Shown here one piece after another: positions 10,645 to 23,599 of a DNA stretch of 64,000 bases. The notes under the pieces are model-generated. The model had not been told where the DNA came from, searched no databases, and saw only the letters and a list, made by a program, of their open reading frames with translations. The stretch's first letter is position 1, and each line of letters begins with the position of its first letter. This DNA is from Adenophora triphylla var. japonica (Eukaryota; Streptophyta; Magnoliopsida; Asterales; Campanulaceae). The position numbers and the translations under genes were made by a program. The DNA lies in NCBI GenBank assembly GCA_022495995.1, contig JAFEMH010002503.1:186001-250000 (forward strand), read 5' to 3'.

Positions 10645-12940
10645 CTTGAGGGGTTAGTTTGGCACTGTGAAAATAAGTGCCAGATTGTATTATAATGCAT
10701 TTTGTAATTTTAAGAACTTGGCATCCAGACATTGATTCATTGAGAGGCTGTTTGACTGTTTTCAGTGTATTTTAAGATTTTTTATCAATGGTAAACTTGA
10801 CATGATATTATAGCTTTAGTTGGGGAAGGTCAAGGGTTCAAATAGTCCCGCTTGATATGCACAATTGCACGTGTTAACTCTCCCAGTGTGGTCGGGTCAC
10901 ACATGAGGGAGAATATTAAGACTTTATATACATTGTCAAGGCACTATTTATTAGCTTAACCTTTTTAGATCAGTGGTAAACTTGAGTCAAGCACTGACCT
11001 TAAATCCAAAAGTGTTGTAGACGGGGGCAAATTTAGTATAGAAGGTGGGGGTGCACGTGCACCCTATCAAATTCTATTTCTAGTTTAAAAAAATTACATT
11101 ATTTACTAAATGCACTCGTAGATAAGATTACTTAATTTTCACCTTTTTTGTTAACAGATCCTATGACTAGTTCAATTGGTAAACTGTAAAAGTTTATCAC
11201 TAAGGACAAGATTTCAAATCCTATTAGCTACAAATTATTTTTAGTATCTAATATAAGAAATAAACTCTTTTTCAAAATCTTACTTAAATTATTTTATAAA
11301 CATATCATAAATAGTTTTTATTTATTATTCAAGATAAATGTTTTGACTCTATTATGATAAATGATTTTTCTTTTTAAATATTTTTATATTTGGATTCTTT
11401 TGCTCATTAATTTAACTAACATAAATGAATTTTATTTATTATCTATTAGTTTTTTCATCGTTTATTGTTTATAAAAAAGTAAATTTAAACCATATAAAAA
11501 ATAAATTACAAGATTAATTTCAAGAAATGCTTCCTAAAATGATGTCATCATTAAAACAACTATAATGTAAATATCATGTTTTTTTTATTTTTTCATGAAA
11601 TAAGCTTACTATTTCTAAGGGGTCGTTTGATTTTTAAAATCAGCTCTTAAGAAGAAAATGGTGGGTTAAATATTAGCATATTTTTATAATTAACTTATGT
11701 TTTAAGTTTTTTATTATAATCTAGTCACGTTTGAAAAAAATAGTTTAAACTTTTATAACGTAAATTGTGCACCCATTATCGAAACATCCTAGATCCGACA
11801 CTGATTGGTTGTAAATAACATGAAGTGACCGCAAATTCTAGAAAAAGTGAATACAACATAGAAATAGCCCCAAATCCAATAGAAAGTGAGATAGATAATA
11901 GAAAATGACCCCAAATTCAAGAAAAAGTGGATCGATTATAGGAAGTAGAAAGTTACTTAGAATTTAAAAAAAAAATCTCATTAAATATATAATTTTAAAA
12001 CAACGTATTTTATAATAGAAATTACAATTTATATTATAATAGGAAATGGAAGTAACGGTCGATACAAATAGAGGTTGAGATTGGTTCTCGCCAGTTGATC
12101 TGACGGCCTAAATTCCCCCATACCCCTCGACCGTCGTATAACTACCCACCTTCACAGTGTTAACCACTGAGGCAAATAAGGGTTATGATTAAATATTATA
12201 AAGCAATCCTAGGGCCAATATGACTTCTCCATTAGTTTGGTGATTTTAAATTGATTATTTTCATTCTTCTATCCATCCTTATTGTCTTCATATATAATTG
12301 TAATCCAAATGGTTACATTTTTTCTTCTTTGTAATGACAGTTTATGCTAAGTTCCGTAGTTTAAGATGTTTGATTGATGAGGCTCATGTTCAGGTAACCC
12401 ATTGCTTATGCATTGGTGTTCAATCTATCTATCATGTTAATTGTGATTGTTGTTGTGACCCAACATGCTATTGCCTTTTATGTTGTCTTAATTTCGTTTT
12501 TCCTCTTTCAGTGGTGCTGTTATTTTCTTGAGTTATAGAATTAGTTTTGTTTGTCTAGGGAGTTATTGGTAGTTGTTTCATTGAGATTGAGATAACAACA
12601 ATATACCGGTGTTGTAAAGGCTCTCACTTAATGTGGGATAAAAGGGGGATCGAGTGTATGCAATCTTGCCCCTGTATTAAAGCACAAAGGAGTTGTATTA
12701 AAGCACAAAAATACTGTTTTCAGATGACCCATTATGAGAGATTTAATTACACATTTTTATTTTACTTTCTTGCTTTTATGTTCAGGAATCATAGTAATTT
12801 ATACCATTTTTCATGTCATTGTGATATGATCCCACAGATTGGTTAAAATGATTTTCATTGATTTGTTGAATTTTTTGCTGAATTTGAATTTATGGTACTG
12901 TTGTAAGAATAGGCTTGAAGAGTAGACATGGTAGTATATA
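10645..12940. other. Intergenic spacer with transposon remnants
   Basis: There is no convincing gene. The first 150 bases are probably the 3' UTR of the NAL1-like gene. Near 10815-10860 and 11165-11225 lie weak tRNA-like box pairs (GGTTCAAATAGTCCC; TAGTTCAATTGGTAAAC with GATTTCAAATCC), possibly old SINE pieces. Between 11030 and 11810, GGGTGCACGTGCACCC and the distant GTGCACCC...GATCCGACACTG look like ends of an old non-autonomous DNA element. At 12340-12394 a short exon-like frame (TVYAKFRSLRCLIDEAHVQ) ends at a GTAACC donor but joins to nothing I can identify. Confidence 0.4.
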
Positions 12941-13058
12941 TGGGCCGGGCTTAGTATTAACCAAAAGGCGCTATTTCGGCCCAGAGCTTGATCGGAGTCC
13001 CGATCCGCAAACCGGCTAAGTTCCCATCACTCTCCTCGCTTCACCCTTACCGTCTTCG

Positions 13059-13068
13059 TTAGGGTTTA
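13059..13068 (+). promoter_or_regulatory. Telo-box-like motif upstream of SR45
   Basis: TTAGGGTTTA lies 30 bases before the SR45 start codon. AGGGTTT/AAACCCTA telo-boxes near transcription starts are typical of plant genes for RNA processing and translation. Function here is inferred from position only. Confidence 0.5.
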
Positions 13069-13097
13069 TCGAAGGGGTTTCGCATTTTCGTTCTCCG

Positions 13098-16000
13098 ATG
13101 GCGAAACCAGGCCGTGGCCGTGCGGCTTCACCGTCGGGCTCAGGTTCATCTTCTCGTTCTAGGTCTCCTCCACGTTCCCGCTCTCGTTCCTCTCATTCCA
13201 GCTCCCCTTCCCGCTCAAGATCTCGTTCCCGATCCATCTCCTCCTCTTCATCTCGTAGTGGCAGTTCTCGCAGCCGCAGCCCCCCTCGTCAGAAAAAGAG
13301 GTTCATTCTTGTCTTCTATGCGTTTTTTTCATCATTATAGTATATCTATTCGATTTGAAATGCGTTCATCGAAATGTTACCTTCATAGACGAGTAATGTA
13401 CAGTAAGTTTGAAGTAAAAACAGATGCTATTGAAGATAAATTTGGAGTACTTTTCGATTTAGTTAGGTCTGATATATTTAGGCAGTTTTGATTTTGACAA
13501 ACTGATGTTGGAGAGTGTTTCCTCCTATATTTCTATGTAATGGTTTTGATTTGTTCTTGTTGGTTATCTGTTTGGCTGTAATTTAAGTGGCTGATTTTCT
13601 TGATTTTTGGAGCTAATAGTACTCCATCCATCCCAAATTGAGACTCCCTTTGAAAAACAGTCATTTTAGATTGTGCGCTTTAGCTTTAGTCCTTATTCAC
13701 CATCAGTTGGTGGGAAAAGTTAGAGAATAATCTTCATAATTATCTTTTAATAAAACATACACAGGTAATAATCGTGACATTACCCTCTCTTTCACTCTTT
13801 GATCCAATGAAACACCCAAAGTTCCTTAGTGTTGCATCTATGAAATGGAATAGTCTTTATAAAAAGATTATATCATTTTGTTTTCAGTAGTGGAATACAG
13901 ACCAATTGTTAGGTAATATGCAAGTCTACATCAAATGAAAAGCCAATTTCTGACGTGTCCTTGTTAGTTTCATGCTAACAGTCATGGATGATTTTTTAAT
14001 TCTTTATCATTCACATTGACTGTAACGCCCCCAAAACCCGGTCCTATTTCAGGATCCAAATTTTAGATGCATTACTTATCTAACAAAAACTAATCTCTAA
14101 TAATAACCTCAAGATTTATTATAAAATAATTCCTTCACAGTACATTTATTCATCCCTATTAGTCTAGGGTTACAACACCTGTTGTGATAAAATAGATTTA
14201 TTACAAATATTCTTAATAACTAATCTTCAGCTTCCAATAGTTCACCCTAGCCTTCGTCCAATCGTTTAACATGGAAGGTAGAGAAGAGAAGGAAGGAGTG
14301 AGCTCAGCAAGATCTTAAACAGACCTCTTCAGGTACTAAGGAAAGACGACCGTAAAATAATAACCGGTTACAAATGATTTTCAAGAATATAATATAATAA
14401 AAGAAGCAAATAAACTCAAATACGAAGTTTTAACAAATATCAATACGAAATACCAAACGAATAATCAAATCACATACTCCCTCCGTCCCATGTCAATGGA
14501 CACCAACTTTATGAGTGTGGGAATTATGGAAAAGTAAGAGAGAGAAAAAGTGAAAGAAAATGTTGTGAGTATGAAGAATTAAATAGGAGAGAGAATGAGT
14601 GGGAGGAATAGTTAGGAGAGAGAATATTGTGAGTGTAAAAGTGAAGTAGGAGAGAGAATGAGTGGAGGGAATAGTGAATATTCTTTTCCATTTTGGGCAG
14701 TGTCCATTCACGTGGGACGTCCCAAAAAGGAAATAAGTGTCCATTCACGTGGGACGGAGGGAGTATATAGTATATAGCATGATCATATAAGCGGTCCAAC
14801 GACCTCAATAAACACTAAAACCCACGAAGGGTACGAAAAGCCCACAACATAGTTGTTAAAGGCGAAAGGCGAGTGAGTGGCAGGCGATACACACCTAGAA
14901 AAGGCGAGGCGGTAGAAAAGCGACAAAAAGGCAAGCTAGGCGGAAAAATAAAATAAATAATTAGTAAATATTTGAAAAATATATAAGAGTAGTCTGTTGA
15001 CTTGAAAAAAGTTACTTTGACTTTAAAACATTTAGTGGAACAATAGAAAGAAAAAGAAAAAAATATAATAAGTTACTTTTAAAATACATTGATATTTTTT
15101 TATAATCAAACATTTGACTTAAAACTAGAAAAAAACAATAATTAAACAAAGGCAAAAATAAAAAATGACTTAAAAACAATGGAAGGAAGACACGTGCTCT
15201 TTAAAAAAAAAGGGAAGACACGTTGAATTTGTTGAAAAAAAGAAAGGAAAACAAAAGGAAGAAATAGAAAATGTCGATTGCAAATAAAGCAAAGTAAAAA
15301 AAAACACACAGACGCAGAGTACGAACCTGAAGAGTCGACGCTGAAATTGAAGAGTGGTGTGAGTTGCGAAGGCCGTCGTTGTCGTTCATGTCGTCGTCAA
15401 TAGACGATCGCCGATCACCGAAGGATTGCTGAGTCGACGTGAATTGCTTGGGTAAGTCTATGAAATTGATTTTACGATGATTTCATAATCAATTTTATAA
15501 TTGATTTTCCTAAAATCGACGATGTTTTCATAAAATTGGAAACCCTAGAATCCCAATTTGACATGGATTCCTACTTTGACTCGAAAGTTTCTTAGCCTTT
15601 GTCGCTTTTACAAAATGACTGCCACAACCCGCAGAGGCGGTTTAACCTCCCAGACGCCAATATGGCGAGGCGGGCGAGAGAGGCGAGCGCATTTCGCAAC
15701 TATGGCCCACAGAGAGCACTAAAGCCCACGAAGAGCACAAATGGCTCACAAAGAGCCCCAAAAACTAAGTAGTGTATCCGGAACACCCCACCACTAATCC
15801 TCAGTAGTGAAATGTCTTAATAGGCCAAATCAAAATACCTCGTCACTACGGGTTGTTTAACTTAAATGATCATGCATAGAACGAAAAGATAACGATTTAA
15901 CGATTACAACTTAAGAAACAAAAAGTGATAACGAATCACAAAATAAGTTTTCTCTAGTGAATACAATAATATGAAAACCAATAGTGTGAAATTAATGAAA

Positions 16001-19000
16001 ACAATTTAATTTCATAAAGGCCAGCAATGTAGGATTTATTTGAAAGCCGCAAGTTATAAGGAGGCAAAGCAAATGCTAATCGAGGTTAGCTTAATATTTC
16101 GAAAACGGTAATTTTTCATGAAAATATAGGAATCCTAACCAAGGGAGTCAAGTAATCAATAAATCTAAGGACGTATAATCACTTACATCAATTACGCAAC
16201 TTTAAGGAAAACTTGAACACGTACAAGTCGCCTTAGCTAGTTTCCCAAAATCTAAAATCAAATATAAAGTATTACAAACTATTTTATTGATCTCTTTTAC
16301 TAAATTAAAAGTTTAGAATGATGTTCATTAATAGTTAAGGGTTAATTTATAATTTCCCAATCTCGAAGGTTCCCAAAAATAATTATAGACTTAGGGTGGG
16401 GTCAAACTGAAATTTTCAAAATGTTAAGGTCGCTAAATACTAACTCTCAAAAGTTATAAACTGCTTTATTAACACATTTTAGTCAAGTTTAATAATGAAA
16501 ACTATAATAAAGTATAAGGGTGTAAATTGAAACTTGTTAAAGTATTATTTCATTCTGTCTAAATCAAAGGTAAATCAAAGGGAGTATTCTGTAAATGAAC
16601 GGAGTATGTACCTTAAAAGTTGTCTAAGCCCTTTATAATCTTCTAAGGCTTCTCTCTCAGCTTTCTTCCCTCCACAGAGACTTCCGCCCACACACTCTCA
16701 CTTTTGTCAATGTATCATCTGAATGAGAAACCCATACCTAAGGATCCTATTTATACTAGAGGGACACGTTAATTACAAGGTAAATACTTCCTTCCACCCT
16801 ATAATGAGAATGTGAAGGGAGGTTCATGACACTAATTAATTTCATCCATTATCTTATCTATGCATTGATTCCAAAGTAATTAAATAATTATATTTCTCAT
16901 TATTAATATTTATAATTATTATTTATTTTCTGGTTATTACATTGACATTGCTTGTTTCCCAGTCCTGAAGGAAGTAAGCGAGGTCGCTCTCCACCTCCTC
17001 AATCTAAGAAATCTTCTCCACCTCCAAGGTAATGACGAGTGTGATAGTGTTTTGTTTGATTTATGTGTTTTCAGATTTATCTATTACTCCCCCCGTCTCA
17101 TAAAGATGTTCCTATTTTATATTCAATACATTTTAGTGATATATTTTCCTTTTCATTCATGTGAAGATTTAGCATGTTGTGTTAGAGAAAATCCATTCAT
17201 CTTGAAGCTTTAATAAAATATTTTCACCAAGCTGTACTAGTAGAAGAATTTAAAGAACTGATTAAGAAAAACAAAGAACAGTGAGTTCAAACTGCAAGTA
17301 TCATCCTTTAGAATAACAATGAAAACCACACAATTAGTATCTCGAGGCTTCCACATTCTAAATTTGATGAGAGCTCCTCTAATCTTTATAGGACAAAATT
17401 GAAATGAGTTTAACTTGTCAATATCTTGATCTACGATAATACATGACATACTACCTGTAACTCTTTACTTGTCGCTTCTTAGGCATTATACTGGGAAGGC
17501 ATTAATTTTACATGTCCTCTTTTCCATCATTTGTAGTGTTTATTTAGCAGCTGAACTTTTAGGGATGCTTGGCCATAGTTGTGAAAGGCTAGTGCCTCCC
17601 TCTCCCGCCTCGCCTTTTTGGCACCTTTGGGTGCTGACCGTCTTTTGGTTTTGTGGCGGGATGTCGTGCGCCTTTTTGGTCCAGGTGAGGCCTTTTTTGG
17701 TTATGGTGAGAGGCGTGAGGAGTCCGCATTTGTCAACACATTTTAACTTAAAATACGTTGTTTTGGGAAAATATGGGGTAAAGATAGCTTATGGCGAGCA
17801 TGGGAAAGAAAGATATATGTAATTTCTCTCGAGCGATCAAAAGATGTTAAGTGCGATAAATAACGAATTAAAACGACAACAAAGAAGTGCGACAAAACAC
17901 TACTGATAGCTTGCTTTATTGAGTTATTCTATTTTTTAAAGAGACGTTTGCAATTTTCATTATGTTTACTAATTTACTCTGTTTTTCTCTTTTCTATGAG
18001 TCTTCTTTTGTCATTTGAAGTTTTAACAATATCTTATGTTCATATCTAGGTATGGAATTATATGATTGAAATTATATAATATAATTCACTTATTTTCACG
18101 CATTTAAACGACTACTTGTTTACTGGTTTGAACATCAAATTTTGGGGTGTTTTAATTGTGTTAAGTTTCTATTACATGCGGATTTGTGACCTTTATTTAA
18201 TGCAAAATTATTGTTCTTCACATACCCCCTCCGTCCCAAAAATGAATGTCCCAAAAAATTTCGAATTTGCTCTTGATCAAGAGCAAATTTGAATTTTTAG
18301 CCATTCATGCAGTACTAGTTACTTTGTCGAGTATGATTATACTGTTATTTGTTTCTATCGCCTATAAGTGTTATACTTCTGTATGAATTCTTTAACAGGA
18401 AAGCTTCTCCTATTCCCGAATCACTTGTTCTGCACATTGGTCAGCTTACCAGGAATGTGAATGAAAACCATTTAAGAGAAATATTTGGTATGTTCTGTGC
18501 TTAAACTTTCACTTGCGTTCTCTTCCTTTTATTTCTTGGTGAACACTTAATTTTTCTTCCTTAGACCGTCCAAGTAGAGGGATTTTGCTTCCTTTCATTT
18601 CTGTTTATATAGTTTCCATTACCTTAAAGCTAGAATTGTCCTATGTGGATCGGCTGCACCCTATGAACTTCACTTTGGCTGGTATGTGGGTGCATTTTAT
18701 TACCCAAATGATAGTATTTAAATAGAAACACAGAGCAGAAGTTTATATAGGCACGGACCACTGGCACATCTTCATGCTTCCGTTTAATATGTCATTGAAT
18801 CTAAGCCTCTATTCCTTGTCTAGTTTGTCGAAGTGTTTCTGAAACTAGGGAAAAGCGCATGTAAGAATACTAAGTGCAGAAACTAAACTCATCATTGTTT
18901 TGTGCGCGTGTATGTGTGTCTGGTGGGGGAACGGGGGGTAGATATAACTTGAGTCATTAAACAATGAAAAGTTGTAGTTTGATGTATGGCTTAACAAATT

Positions 19001-22000
19001 GCAAATATCTGTATCAGAAGCTTATTTGTCTGTTAGATACATATACGAATGCTCTAACTGATGATGGTGCTGTATTTTTGGTAGGTAATTTTGGTGAAAT
19101 TGTACATGTACGACTGGCTATGGATCACATTGTAAGCTTTACGCCTGCGTATACCTTTATTGGCCGCAAGATATATATATGTTCTTGTTTACTTGATAAC
19201 ACGGACCCGTTGCTTATTTGCAGGTGAACCTTCCAAAAGGATCTGGTTATGTTGAGTTTAAGATAAGGGCTGATGCTGAGAAAGCCCAAGCGTACATGGA
19301 TGGTGTATGATTTTGGATCACGCTTCATCTTCTACAATTTCCTTTAAGGCCATTTTCCATGTTGACTTCATGTTCTTAACTGTTTTATTGCAGGCACAAA
19401 TTGATGGAAAAATTGTTCAAGCCAAGTTCACATTACCTGAGCGGAAAAGGGTCTCACCACCACCTAAGGCTGTTGCTGCTGGTTCAAAGAGAGATGCTCC
19501 TAGAACTGATAATGTAGGTGTCGATGCTGAAAAGGATGGACCACAACCGCAAAGAGAATGTAAGATATATGTGTTGATTGTATCTTATGAAGTAAGTAGA
19601 TGTTCTTGCTTACAATATACTGATTTGTTTGAAATTCCTTACCTACAGCATCTCCACGTAGGAAGCCTCTATCACCCCCGCGTCGGAGGTCTCCTGTTGT
19701 GAGGAGAGGATCTCCCAGACGAGAGCCAATTTCTCCTCCCCGTCGCCGTGCTGACTCTCCTTCTCGACGACGACCAGGTTCTCCTTTTCGCCGAGGTGAT
19801 TCACCACCTCCAAGGAGAAGACCTGTGTCTCCACCGGCGAGAGGTCGCTCACCTTCCTCTCCACCACGCCGGTTTAACAGATCGCCTCCCAGGTTTGATA
19901 TGGTTGTATGATTTATATTTTTTTTTCAAAAGCTTTGGTGATTTCAGCATGCTTAACTCATGTATACTGCTATACTATGTAGGGGCTCTCCCCGAAGGAT
20001 GCGTGGTAGTCCTATCAGAAGGCGTTCTCCCCTTCCTCCTAGGCGGCGGTAATCTTAGTTTTTGAGTAAAGCAAAATTTAATTTATATAGAAACAATCTC
20101 TCTATTTAAATGTCATATCAGTATGTGTTCTTGAAAAGTGCTAATGAAAAAAACATTTTAGTAGACATTTAGTATAAAACTGACTGTAGTCTAATTTTGT
20201 TGCTTGAAGAGAAGCCCTTATCTTGTGTTGTCTTCTGTGAGTATTTATTGCTCATTTTAATGCTCTTTGAAGTTAAACCAGATTATCCTGATGATATGAT
20301 TGCATGCACTGAAAGAACCTCTGCTGATCAATTTTTTTTTACGTGCAGTTCTCCTAGGAGGGCTAGAAGTCCGCCTAGACGGTCACCTATTGGTCGGAGA
20401 CGTAGCCGATCTCCTATTCGTAGGCCTATTCGCTCACGCTCAAAATCAATCTCACCAAGAAGGTAGAAATTAACCATACCATCTCAAGTTGCCTGTTTCC
20501 TTTTTCTGCAATCCTTTGGAAAAAACTTCTTTAGGATTCTTTTTCCCCAATTTAGCGAGTAACATGGTATAAATGCATGTGGATGGGACGAAGATATTGA
20601 TCTTGTTTCATCGTCTTTGAGAGACTTGTTAGAGGAGGTTGGAGGTGGTTTCAGGTTTGGGTATCACATCACATGGTTCGGACTGTGTGAACTGTGAATA
20701 ACTTTTCTTTAATTGGAAAGGCCGTGTATAGTTAGCCAACCCTGTTACTGTTGTTGTGGGAACTCCTAAGTCAATTGTATTTTTTACTCCCTCTTGCCTT
20801 TTCATAAGCAAAAAATACCCAAAATTATTAAATGCAACTATATTTGATACTCTTTTTTCAAAAAATACCCCTAATTAATTCTCCCTTGTCAAGCATAAGA
20901 GCACATTTCCATGGATTCAATATGAGGATATCTTAGTAATTATAACTCATTTTTGTTAAAAAAATTAAGACAACTAAACTAGTTTAACTAACTTATTAAT
21001 TTGTTTTAAATAGGGGAATAAAATGTTCACAAAATCTTCCTCACAAAATCCTAGTTGGGATTCATTGATTGAATGTTTAAACTGTGAGCACAAGTGTTAA
21101 ATGATTTAAACACCAATCAATGTTTGCCAACTAAGATTTTGTGAGCAAAGTTTTATGAGCATTTTGTGCCCCTAGCATTGCTCATTATATTATGTGGGGT
21201 CAGATGTTTTGATACTCCCTTTGCTCCAAAAGAAAAGAAGTCACATTTGACTCCACAATTTTATACAGTAATTTTGGTCTCTATATTTGGTCAAGTCCCA
21301 CACAAGTTATATTTGCTGTCACAATTAGTGTCATGAAGTAAAGTGGTAACTGATTTAGCGATATGTTTGATTGCTGCTTGCTCATGCGTGTTGCATTATT
21401 TTCTAACAGAGGGCGAGCACCGTTAGGTAGACGTGGAAGGTCATCATCCTCTTCTGGATCTCCTAGTCCACGCAAGGTCTGTTTATCTATGAAGTGGTAT
21501 CTTGAAAATATTCAATCCTTTTTTTCTTCTTGAACTTAATGCCACTTATTATTAGAATTCACAGGTACCAAGGAAGATATCAAGAAGCCGGAGCCCTAGA
21601 AGGTAACTTTGATTAATTGCTTTCCCTTTTCCCTTACAGAGAAAGTGTTTGATTCATTTATGTGTGCATCAGGAGTGGCAGTTCATCAAGCACGTAAATA
21701 GAAAATTTGTCCATGTTTCACTGCAAAGAAAATTAGTCTTCTTCTCCCTCTGAATTCGAACCTCATTGATGGATAATATTACCACTCCCTCTTCGTCCCA
21801 GAATAAATGTCGCATATGGTCAACTAAGTTGTACTTTGACAAACATTTAATTATTATCTTCATGGAAATTTAAAAATAGTTAAAAATAGTGTTTCTGTTG
21901 ATTGATGTATCAATAACCATTTTCAGAAAAGTAAGTAGATACTCAAATTTTCGTAACTTTTTGGTCAAAGTAGAAGTGACCATATGCCACATTTATTCCG

Positions 22001-22166
22001 GGACAGAGGGAGTATTAATTTAGTGGTTCTGTCTTGTTTCTTTACCTTTTCTGCTTGCTTATGATGCTCTGACATGTGTTGATCTGTGCATAGGTTACCA
22101 AGAGGAAGAAGCTCCAGTAGCAACAGCAGCAGCAGCAGCTCGCCACCTCCACCTCGTAAGCCTTGA
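13098..22166 (+). CDS. SR45: SR45 serine/arginine-rich splicing factor, twelve exons
   Basis: Exons 13098-13300, 16963-17028, 18399-18487, 19085-19131, 19224-19304, 19394-19559, 19649-19892, 19983-20048, 20349-20462, 21410-21476, 21565-21602 and 22094-22166 join without a frame break into 417 residues. Arabidopsis SR45 is about 414. The layout is an N-terminal RS region (about 1-95, starting MAKPGRGRAASPSGS), one RRM (about 99-175; RNP2-like LVLHIGQL, RNP1 GSGYVEFK) and a long second RS region with SPRRR, RSPIRR and a final poly-Ser/Pro tail ending PPPPRKP. SR45 is a nuclear spliceosome and exon-junction-associated factor (RNPS1-like) that influences splice-site choice. The junction of exons 6 and 7 is where Arabidopsis makes two isoforms by a 21 nt alternative acceptor; I see no in-frame equivalent here. 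Intron 1 is 3.66 kb because of inserted elements. Confidence 0.96.
14477..14763. mobile_element. Stowaway MITE nested in the solo LTR
   Basis: The ends are CTCCCTCCGTCCCATGTCAA and CACGTGGGACGGAGGGAG, flanked by TA on both sides. It is 287 bp and uninterrupted, and is the reference copy for the split element at 2453-4020. Confidence 0.9.
14848..15704. mobile_element. hAT-like non-autonomous element nested in the solo LTR
   Basis: Left end CATAGTTGTTAAAGGCG and right end GAGCGCATTTCGCAACTATG are imperfect inverted repeats. Subterminal GGCGAGGCG-type motifs lie at both ends. Flanks GCCCACAA (14840-14847) and GCCCACAG (15705-15712) form an 8 bp duplication with one mismatch, as in hAT elements. 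No transposase is recognisable; 15201-15389 on the minus strand is open but resembles nothing known. Confidence 0.65.
17574..17900. mobile_element. Fragment of the same hAT-like family, SR45 intron 2
   Basis: CATAGTTGTGAAAGGCTAGT followed by CCTCCCTCTCCCGCCTCGCC repeats the terminal and subterminal pattern of 14848-15704. The other end is not found, so the right boundary is approximate. Confidence 0.4.
21785..22012. mobile_element. Stowaway-like MITE in the last SR45 intron
   Basis: CTCCCTCTTCGTCCCAGAAT at the left and ATTCCGGGACAGAGGGAG at the right are inverted repeats, with TA after the right end. Both arms continue as inverted copies (ATGTCGCATATGGTCA and its complement). The right end lies 81 bases before the last exon. 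Confidence 0.75.
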
Positions 22167-22371
22167 TCTCTCAAGGATGATGATCAGAGGCCCATGCGTT
22201 GCTATCATGTTATAACACTTTAGTTGTTGGATGCCATTTGTGCTTCATGTTGTTAGTGTACTTAATTTTCAAACCATTGCAGAGAAACATTTCTGTTGGA
22301 GCTTTAGCTCTTAATTTTGTCATCTAATATTGCTATGTGTTTGGTCTTTCATTTTAAAAGGGTATTATGTA

Positions 22372-22878
22372 CTCCCTAAGTTCCAAAATATTTGCATAAA
22401 ATATTGCCTCGAAATACTTGTTGGGTTGCTATTATCTAAAAATGTTTAGCATTGTTTATCAAATGTACTTCTATTTAAGATTATGAACTTGTCATTTTAA
22501 AAATATCTAATTATCTATGTAATATTTGTATTTTAAAGGTAATCTAGTCTATTTCATACTACATCCGTCCTAAAAAGCCTTATCAATTTACGGTTTGATA
22601 CGGGAATTAAGGAATAATGGTATAATAGTAGAGTGTGAGTGGGTAGAGAGAAATTGGGGTATGTAATAGTAAATGATAGTTGTTGTAAGCATGACAAATG
22701 AATTTTATTAATAAAGAAATATTATAAAATTTTCTTTTTCTGAAGCATGAGTTATGAATAAGACTTTATAAATGACAAGTGGGTAAGATTTTTTCGGATA
22801 GAGGAGTATGTATTAATTACACTTTTTAATGTGTGACATAGTCTAAAACAACAAGTATTTTAGGATCAAGGGAAGGAG
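22372..22878. mobile_element. Stowaway-like MITE with a second one nested inside
   Basis: The outer element begins CTCCCTAAGTTCCAAAATAT and ends AGGATCAAGGGAAGGAG. A second element with ends CTACATCCGTCCTAAAAAGC and TTTTTTCGGATAGAGGAG sits at 22559-22806, and each outer end abuts TA. It lies just after the SR45 3' UTR. Confidence 0.6.
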
Positions 22879-23018
22879 TAGAAACTTAAAAAAAATAAAA
22901 ATTGAACATCTATTTAGGCATAAAATTTTCAAAAAAATACCATTTATGGCTGATAAAAATTATGAGTTGTTTTTACAAATAATGCATTTTTTTATAATTT
23001 TAAGGAAAAATCATTTTT

Positions 23019-23405
23019 ACATTGACACTTAATAATACATTCACTGGTACTGTTTAACACTGACACTTTTTATACTAACACTACTGACCCTTTTTTACCC
23101 TAAATCGGTACTCTTTTATACTGTCATTTAATAATACATGCACTGACACTCTTCACACTGACATTTGTTTACACTAACACTGCACTTTTTTATCATGTCA
23201 CTTAATAATACATGCACTGTCACTCTTTACACTAGTCTGATACTCTTTACACTGACACTTTGTTATACTAACATTGTCATTTTTTTACACTAACACTGCA
23301 ATTAATAATACATGTACTGAGACTCTTTACACTGCACTTTGTTACACTAACACTGACACTTAATAATACATGCATGACATTTTGTTATTCTAACACTGAC
23401 ACTAG
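23019..23405. repeat. Degenerate short tandem repeat
   Basis: About 390 bases are made of shuffled copies of ACACTGACACTTTGTTACACTAACACTG and CACTTAATAATACATGCA-like blocks, repeated roughly six to eight times with irregular spacing. The pattern is visible by eye, but copies are diverged and no fixed period holds throughout. No coding frame is present. Confidence 0.65.
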
Positions 23406-23599
23406 CGGAATAATCAAAGCACTTTTTTTTTCTAATTTGAAGAAAAAATGCATTTTTTTAAGATTTTGACCATCATTAAGTTTGTATTTTTCCTTAAATC
23501 TACTAAAATTATCAAGAAAAATTATTTTATTTTATTTTATTTTTTTACAAAATTTAATACAATTGATATTAGATTAGATGGTTAGGAATTAAAAAAAAA

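Larger units (their letters stand above)
14021..16941. mobile_element. Solo LTR in SR45 intron 1, with nested elements
   Basis: It starts TGTAACGCCCCCAAAACCC and ends TGGTTATTACA, with TGTAA...TTACA terminal inverted repeats, and is flanked by a perfect 5 bp duplication TTGAC (14016-14020 and 16942-16946). There is no gag or pol. Removing the two nested elements leaves about 1.8 kb. It lies wholly within the first intron of SR45 and ends 21 bases before exon 2. Confidence 0.8.

Noticed and set aside
11160..11230. A functional tRNA gene
   Set aside because: Only loose A- and B-box resemblance; no cloverleaf can be drawn, so at most a SINE remnant.
19560..19700. Alternative 3' splice site like the Arabidopsis SR45.1/SR45.2 choice
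   Set aside because: No AG lies 21 bases from the used acceptor in frame; nearby AGs would shift the frame.
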